A stretch of 64,000 bases of DNA from DASVTR01 sp036387475. Lineage in GTDB: Bacteria; Acidobacteriota; Blastocatellia; Pyrinomonadales; Pyrinomonadaceae. The position numbers and the translations under genes were made by a program. The stretch is from assembly GCA_036387475.1 (NCBI GenBank), contig DASVTR010000024.1, forward strand, positions 1 to 64,000, read 5' to 3'. Below, one piece after another: positions 62,758-64,000 of the stretch (position 1 is its first letter; each line of letters opens with the position of its first letter). Under the pieces are notes generated by a model. It did not search any database, had not been told where the DNA came from, and was given only the letters and a program-made list of their open reading frames with translations.

Positions 62758-63774
62758 TTTCATTTCGCGCAGCGCAGTCTCAATGTCTGCGCGCGAGACG
62801 TCGTAGTGCGTGACCATTCGTATCGAAGTGCCGAAGCCGGAAGCGAGTATGCCGCGCTCTGCGAGCCGCGCGCAGATTGCATCAGCCGCCAGCCTTGTCT
62901 CCGAGACATCGAAGATGACGATGTTCGTCCGCACCTTTTCAGGATCAATGCTCATGCCGGGAAGTTCCGCAAGGCCGCGTGCGAGCAATTGTGCGTTCTC
63001 GTGATCTTCATGAAGGCGCGCCGGCGTTTCTTCCAGCGCGACGAGACAAGCGGCGGCCAGCACACCGGCCTGCCGCATCCCTCCGCCCAGGAGCTTACGC
63101 CAGCGTCTTGCTTCTTCGATAAAGCCACGCGTGCCGAGCAGCATCGAGCCGACCGGCGCGCCCAGGCCCTTTGACAAACAGAACATCACGGAATCAACGG
63201 GGCTTGCGAGCGCGGCGACCGATTCATTGAGCGCGACGCTTGCGTTAAAGATGCGCGCGCCGTCCAGATGCACAGGCAGTTTCAAAGCATGAGCGCGCTC
63301 GCAAATCTCTTCCGTGCGTGAGCGCGGCATGACTGACCCGCCCGCGAGGTTGTGAGAATTTTCGAGCGCGACGAGGCCGGTCGGCGCAACGTAATAAGCG
63401 CCGCCCGTGTGTAACGCGCCTTCGATGTCGGCCCAACTGAGGATGCCGCTGCCGTCCTGGCTTTTCACGGGCCGCGCCAGCGTTCCCGAAATCGCGGACA
63501 TCGCAGCCATTTCATAATTGAAGATGTGGCCGCGCTCTTCGATAATGACTTCCGTGCCGGGACGCGTGTGCAGTTTGACGGCAATCTGGTTGCCCATCGA
63601 GCCGGTCGGCACGAAGAGCGCCGCTTCCTTTCCGAAAATTTCCGCCGCCCGCTCCTGCAAGCGATTGACGGTCGGGTCTTCGCCGTACACGTCATCGCCC
63701 ACCTCCGCCTCCGCCATCGCGCGGCGCATCGCAGGTGTCGGCTTCGTCACAGTATCGCTTCGTAAATCAATCAT
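62737..63774 (-). CDS. ltaE: Low-specificity L-threonine aldolase
   Basis: 345 residues. A PLP fold-type I enzyme with MIDLRSDTVTKPT at the start, the PLP-ring contact HLDGAR (Asp171) and the Schiff-base Lys202 in FCLSKGLGAP. It cleaves threonine or allo-threonine to glycine and acetaldehyde. The last codons (..VISSQ stop) belong to the heptad repeat shared with the cmk upstream region. Confidence 0.92.
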   Translation of the reverse strand: MIDLRSDTVTKPTPAMRRAMAEAEVGDDVYGEDPTVNRLQERAAEIFGKEAALFVPTGSMGNQIAVKLHTRPGTEVIIEERGHIFNYEMAAMSAISGTLARPVKSQDGSGILSWADIEGALHTGGAYYVAPTGLVALENSHNLAGGSVMPRSRTEEICERAHALKLPVHLDGARIFNASVALNESVAALASPVDSVMFCLSKGLGAPVGSMLLGTRGFIEEARRWRKLLGGGMRQAGVLAAACLVALEETPARLHEDHENAQLLARGLAELPGMSIDPEKVRTNIVIFDVSETRLAADAICARLAERGILASGFGTSIRMVTHYDVSRADIETALREMKKVISSQ

Positions 63775-63784
63775 AAGTAAAAAC

Positions 63785-63879
63785 GAAGTCAGGAGTCAGG
63801 AGTCAGAATTCAGAAGAAAAAATCAGAATGGGTTGCAGCCTCTTATTCTAGTTTGTGGATTGTGACTCCTGACTTCTGT
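63785..63879. repeat. Heptad-repeat inverted repeat (gtcagga units)
   Basis: Units gtcagga, gtcagga, gtcagaa, ttcagaa from 63789. 63785-63798 pairs exactly over 14 bases with 63863-63876. It fills the spacer between hemW and ltaE and uses the same heptamer as the copy at 53234. Confidence 0.9.
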
Positions 63880-63880
63880 T

Positions 63881-64000
63881 TCAAATAAATGTCTCGAAGA
63901 CTTCATTGGAGAGCAGCGCGCCGGAGCGCGTGAGCTTTAATCTTTCGTCTTCAACTGAGATTAGGCCCGCCTCGCTTAGTCGGGCAAGGTCGGTGGCGTA
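63881..64000 (-). CDS. hemW: C-terminal end of a HemW-like (coproporphyrinogen III oxidase-like) protein
   Basis: Only 39 residues and the stop are in the window; the gene continues past its right edge. YATDLARLSEAGLISVEDER followed by LKLTRSGALLSNEVFETFI matches the winged-helix tail of HemW-type radical-SAM proteins, with the L..G.L......LT..G......F pattern. HemW is a haem chaperone rather than the oxidase itself. The short fragment limits certainty. Confidence 0.55.
   Translation of the reverse strand, partial: YATDLARLSEAGLISVEDERLKLTRSGALLSNEVFETFI

Overview
This is a 64 kb chromosomal window with high GC and dense genes. It carries about 46 protein genes, no rRNA, tRNA or CRISPR array, and no recognisable transposase. 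The gene content suggests an Acidobacteriota member, probably Blastocatellia-like. The pointers are a GWxTD-domain secreted protein, a Ser/Thr kinase fused to a cyclase domain, a TolB-like domain and TPRs, an outer-membrane barrel with a carboxypeptidase-regulatory-like N-domain, a stand-alone CarboxypepD-style export economy, and large Omp85/TamB proteins. This placement is an inference from family content, not from a marker-gene phylogeny.

Layout. 0-6 kb: 5' part of an outer-membrane barrel gene, a secreted protein with two GlcG/HbpS-type domains, a small GH19-like hydrolase, and a membrane-anchored TPR protein. 6.2-12.9 kb: a complete System I cytochrome c maturation operon ccmABCDEFGHI, with a plausible promoter in front and a clear intrinsic terminator behind. 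13.2-18.3 kb: a secreted unknown, two nonaheme c-type cytochromes, a tetraheme lipoprotein-like cytochrome and a small lipoprotein, all on the same strand. Twenty-two CxxCH sites thus lie directly beside the machinery that fills them. 18.3-29.5 kb: AarF/UbiB-like kinase, the kinase-cyclase-TPR giant, a glutamine-cyclotransferase-like protein, a SurA-like/DsbA fusion, a lone receiver, an ATP-dependent DNA ligase and a BtuF-like protein. 29.7-40.3 kb: VOC protein, cytochrome P460, TatA/B and an unusual TatC, GWxTD protein, endonuclease V, L-aspartate oxidase (nadB) and a double M16 peptidase. 40.4-48 kb: rlmN, a DsbD-N-like protein, pgeF and acpS head to head, PBP1b and several unknowns. 48.1-64 kb, all minus strand, read right to left: hemW (3' end only), threonine aldolase, cmk, a 37-residue membrane peptide, ribE, App1-like phosphatase, a ribBA homologue that has lost the GTP-cyclohydrolase zinc cysteines, tamB, bamA, a SurA-like chaperone and a patatin phospholipase.

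The strongest unexplained structure is dispersed: at least ten spacers contain heptad-repeat (period 7) sequences folded into inverted repeats. Each copy has its own heptamer (cagtttt, gagtaat, gtcagga, cgatgaa, gtcagta and others) but the same architecture. They resemble the STRR heptanucleotide repeats described in cyanobacteria. Several run into genes: they encode the last residues and stop codons of tatC and ltaE, the acidic tail of nadB and part of the signal peptide of the SurA-like gene, and they abut the starts of cmk and bamA. Other notable items are a TatC with about 100 extra residues in its first periplasmic loop, the cytochrome cluster, and the degenerate RibA half of RibBA.

The genes combine into an envelope and periplasmic redox theme. 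Tat and Ccm export and mature cofactor proteins; DsbD-N, SurA-DsbA and CcmG handle thiols; TamB/BamA/SurA build the outer membrane in which barrels and perhaps multiheme electron conduits operate.
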